Source: Bacteroidales bacterium UBA5342
Lineage (GTDB): Bacteria > Bacteroidota > Bacteroidia > Bacteroidales > UBA5342
Direction of reading: 5' to 3'
DNA: 24,670 nt
Assembly: GCA_002408065.1 (NCBI GenBank)
Contig: DHQI01000062.1
Span: 1 to 24,670, forward strand
How positions within the stretch are numbered: position 1 is the first letter of the stretch; each line of letters starts with the position of its first letter. Shown one piece after another: positions 22,048 through 24,670 of this stretch. The notes beneath the pieces are model-generated. The model did not search any database. It had not been told where the DNA came from and was given only the letters and a program-made list of their open reading frames with translations. A program made the translations under genes and the position numbers.

Positions 22048-24670
22048 TTAAACCTTATACTTCTTAAAATTCTCAGCCTGTTCCAGTATCTCTTTAGAGA
22101 CTTCGTCTTTGGTGACTGGAGGGTAGCCGTATTTGGCTAGCAGTTTGATGAGATCCATTTTGAGTTCAGCTTTAATGTCATCTCTATGGCTCCAATCTAC
22201 GTATTTGGCTTTATCATCGACTACCAGCTTAACTTCTTTAGCTAACTCTATACATTTATCATCTGGGTAGTCAAATTCAAACTTATGAGCTATCATTTTT
22301 AGGATGTCATAAAAGGCTTTTTCCTCGAAGTCGATGCCCATACCTTCAAAACTTGCTTTTTCTTGACGAAGTAAGTCATAGAGGTTGATTATTTCATCAG
22401 TAAAATCTTCCAGTACCTGACTTTGTAGGACGTCTGCTTTCCGTTCATTGTAACTATCTACCAGTGCCTTCATCTTCTTTGAGAAGTCCACTCCCTTAGC
22501 CTTATTCACCTTCTTAAATTCATCTATGGCTTTGGCCAATAGCTTTTGTAAAAGTTTGATTTTTGTATTGGGCAGTTTTATTTTATTGATCTTCTCTAGG
22601 TATTCAGGATCAAAGATGTCGATTTGCGCTTGTTTGTCATCTCCAATCTTTAAAATTTCTTCCACACCATCACTTTCTATAGCTTCACGGATCATTGCGC
22701 TTACCTTGGCGTTCATTTGTGAAATGTCAGGAGCATCGCCTTTGGTAAGTTTAAATATAATGGAGCGAACAGCTAAATAGAAGTGGATAAGATCTCTTTC
22801 TTCTTGCGAAAATTCTTCACTGCCACAGCAAATGTCATAAGCTGCTTTTAACCGCTTCATCAAGTTCATAAAGCGATTTTCAAGATCTTTGGTGTGCTGT
22901 ACATACTCCGATGCTAGTTTTAAACTTGATAATTGCTTAACCGAATCTCCAGAGAAATAATCACCGGTATCAAACTTATGAAACAAACGTCCCAATAAAT
23001 CCAGTTGATCCTTAACCGTAACAATAGATTGTTTTATATCTTCAAAATTGGTCTTTTCTCCGCTAGAGTATTTCTTAAGTGCCTTGTTCATGGCACTCTT
23101 GATGCCAATGTAGTCCACCACTAAGCCTTTCTCCTTGCCCGGATAATTACGGTTTACTCTAGAGATGGTTTGTATTAAGTTGTGAAGTTGTATTGGTTTG
23201 TCGATATACATTGTGTCTAAGAAAGGTACATCAAAGCCTGTGAGCCACATATCAACAACAATGGCTATTTTAAAGTTGGATTTTTCGTTTTTGAATTGAA
23301 TGTCGAATTTTTTCCTGTCCTCTTTACTTCCCAGTTGGTCATATAGAGCTTTCACATCGTCTTTATCTCGTGTCATTATCATTTTAACACGCTCCATAGG
23401 GAGTATTTCTTTCTTCTCCTTCTCAGACAGTTCTGCACCATCTTCACAAGCTTTCTTTTCAGCCCATTCAGGACGGAGTTCAATGATCTGATTGTACAGG
23501 TCAAAAGCAATAGGACGCGAACTACATACAAACATAGCCTTGCCACGTACTGTAGAACCCTCTGTTAGGCGTTGTTCATAATGAGCAATAAAATCCTCTG
23601 CCACCATCTTCAAGCGGTCGGGATCGCCTAAGATGGCATTAATCTTAGTCGTTGCCTTCTTACTTTCCTCTATCTGGTGCTCATTAGCGCCTTCTTCTTC
23701 ACATTTTTTATAATAAGCTTCAATCTTCTTTAACTCTTTATTGTTAAGCAAAACCTTAGCTGCACGTCCTTCGTATACAATCTTCTTAGTTATTTCGTCT
23801 TCTACAGATTCAGTCATTGTATACTGATCCGCTATTTCGCCAAAAACATCCAGCGTTGCATCTACCGGAGTACCAGTGAAACCTACATACGTGGCATTAG
23901 GTAAAGAATCGTGAAGGTACTTAGCAAAACCATAAGTCTTCTTAATGGTACCTTTCTCATAATTCACGGAAATCTTTTGATCCAGGTTAATCTGACTACG
24001 GTGCGCTTCATCCGAGATACAAATCACATTGTTACGCTCAGTAAGTAATTCAGTATCTTCTGTGAATTTATGTATCGTGGTTAAGAATACACCGCCACTG
24101 TTTCGGCCTTGTAATAGCTCTCTCAGTTGCACGCGGCTTTCAACACTAACAATCGTATTATCACCTATAAATCCTTTAGCATTGGTGAAGGTTTTTGAAA
24201 GTTGATCGTCTAAGTCTGTTCGGTCAGTAATCAGTACAAGAGTAGGACTTGAAAACTCGACACTTTTCATCAACATTCGAGCTAAGAAAAGCATCGTATA
24301 GCTTTTCCCACAGCCTGTAGTTCCGAAATAGGTTCCCCCTTTACCATCTCCTATGGGTTTACGGTGAAGTTTTATATTCTCATAGAGCTTATTGGCTGCA
24401 TAGTATTGAGGGTAGCGACAAACAATTTTCTCTTCACGTTTAGACGTGTCAGGTAAATAGATAAAATTGCGAATGATTGATCTAAGAGTTATTGGATTAA
24501 ACATCCCATCAATCATTGAGAAAAGGGTATCAAAACTCTGTTCTTTAGACTTATTTCTGTCGGCCTCAGAGCGCCAAGCATAATAGAAATCATAAGGAGC
24601 AAAGAAAGACCCCGACTTTGTGTTTACGCCATCAGAAATGACACAAAACGCATTGTATTTAAATAGGGTA
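22048..24670 (-). CDS. hsdR: Type I restriction enzyme R subunit (partial, 5' end beyond window)
   Basis: HsdR is the motor and endonuclease subunit of a type I restriction-modification complex; it translocates DNA and cuts invading DNA. The frame stays open to the right edge, upstream of the internal Met at 24516, with FCVISDGVNTKSG and FFAPYDFYYAWR, both typical of HsdR, so the gene is cut by the window and about 873 residues are visible. Helicase motifs: Walker A GTTGCGKSYT (near 24300-24330), ITDRTDLDDQL, DEAH box ISDEAHRSQ, VGFTGTPVD, MWLTGFDVPF and the motif VI segment LIQTISRVNRNYPGKEKG. The C-terminal half is the helical region that docks on the methylase. The missing N-terminal 170-200 residues should hold the PD-(D/E)xK nuclease. 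hsdM and hsdS are presumably further right. Confidence 0.94.
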   Translation of the reverse strand, partial: TLFKYNAFCVISDGVNTKSGSFFAPYDFYYAWRSEADRNKSKEQSFDTLFSMIDGMFNPITLRSIIRNFIYLPDTSKREEKIVCRYPQYYAANKLYENIKLHRKPIGDGKGGTYFGTTGCGKSYTMLFLARMLMKSVEFSSPTLVLITDRTDLDDQLSKTFTNAKGFIGDNTIVSVESRVQLRELLQGRNSGGVFLTTIHKFTEDTELLTERNNVICISDEAHRSQINLDQKISVNYEKGTIKKTYGFAKYLHDSLPNATYVGFTGTPVDATLDVFGEIADQYTMTESVEDEITKKIVYEGRAAKVLLNNKELKKIEAYYKKCEEEGANEHQIEESKKATTKINAILGDPDRLKMVAEDFIAHYEQRLTEGSTVRGKAMFVCSSRPIAFDLYNQIIELRPEWAEKKACEDGAELSEKEKKEILPMERVKMIMTRDKDDVKALYDQLGSKEDRKKFDIQFKNEKSNFKIAIVVDMWLTGFDVPFLDTMYIDKPIQLHNLIQTISRVNRNYPGKEKGLVVDYIGIKSAMNKALKKYSSGEKTNFEDIKQSIVTVKDQLDLLGRLFHKFDTGDYFSGDSVKQLSSLKLASEYVQHTKDLENRFMNLMKRLKAAYDICCGSEEFSQEERDLIHFYLAVRSIIFKLTKGDAPDISQMNAKVSAMIREAIESDGVEEILKIGDDKQAQIDIFDPEYLEKINKIKLPNTKIKLLQKLLAKAIDEFKKVNKAKGVDFSKKMKALVDSYNERKADVLQSQVLEDFTDEIINLYDLLRQEKASFEGMGIDFEEKAFYDILKMIAHKFEFDYPDDKCIELAKEVKLVVDDKAKYVDWSHRDDIKAELKMDLIKLLAKYGYPPVTKDEVSKEILEQAENFKKYKV

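Noticed and set aside
24514..24516. Met codon as the true start of hsdR
   Set aside because: The frame continues upstream to the window edge with strong HsdR sequence, so this Met is internal.

Overview
The window looks like a chromosomal segment from a Bacteroidota bacterium, probably of the Bacteroidales/Marinilabiliales type; the lineage is inferred, not proven. The evidence is AT-rich DNA with almost no Shine-Dalgarno sequences, Bacteroidota-style promoters (TTTG, 20 bp, TAnnTTTG) upstream of acnB and ssrA, an ssrA tag ending NNYALAA, and very large PAS/GAF hybrid histidine kinases.

Layout. (1) 284-6370, minus strand: a 1042-residue hybrid histidine kinase, then an operon of ercA (iron-dependent alcohol dehydrogenase-like regulator) and a soluble PAS hybrid kinase. 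(2) 6371-9127: gene-poor and apparently decaying. It holds one intact gene, a NYN-LOTUS putative RNase, plus palindromic repeats, orphan reading frames and a truncated cas6, the only trace here of a lost CRISPR-Cas locus. (3) 9128-11946, minus strand: a LuxR-type regulator with a degenerate receiver overlaps a RIC-like di-iron hemerythrin gene; upstream of these lie fetA-fetB, a coupled metal-export type ABC transporter. Together they suggest iron/nitrosative-stress handling. (4) 12131-13702, plus strand: a lipoprotein sulfatase, convergent with region 5 across a strong bidirectional terminator. (5) 13782-19376, minus strand: acnB, icd, gltA, the three enzymes from citrate formation to 2-oxoglutarate; the Icd cofactor pocket looks NAD-type. 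(6) 19890-21396, plus strand: a lipoprotein serpin and ywbE, with ywbE bracketed by short A-rich repeats. (7) 21571-21964: ssrA (tmRNA) with a clear promoter and terminator, then the 3' part of hsdR of a type I restriction system, running off the right edge.

How the genes fit together. Regions 1 and 3 are sensing and stress modules, region 5 is central carbon metabolism, and regions 4 and 6 encode envelope lipoproteins that act outside the cytoplasm. The most unusual items are the ErcA-kinase operon, the cas6 relic, the NAD-type residues in an E. coli-like isocitrate dehydrogenase, the serpin with a predicted Thr P1, and the hemerythrin/pseudo-receiver pair. I did not find a complete, clearly undescribed multi-gene system; the best candidates are the ErcA-kinase operon and the hemerythrin-regulator-FetAB neighbourhood.
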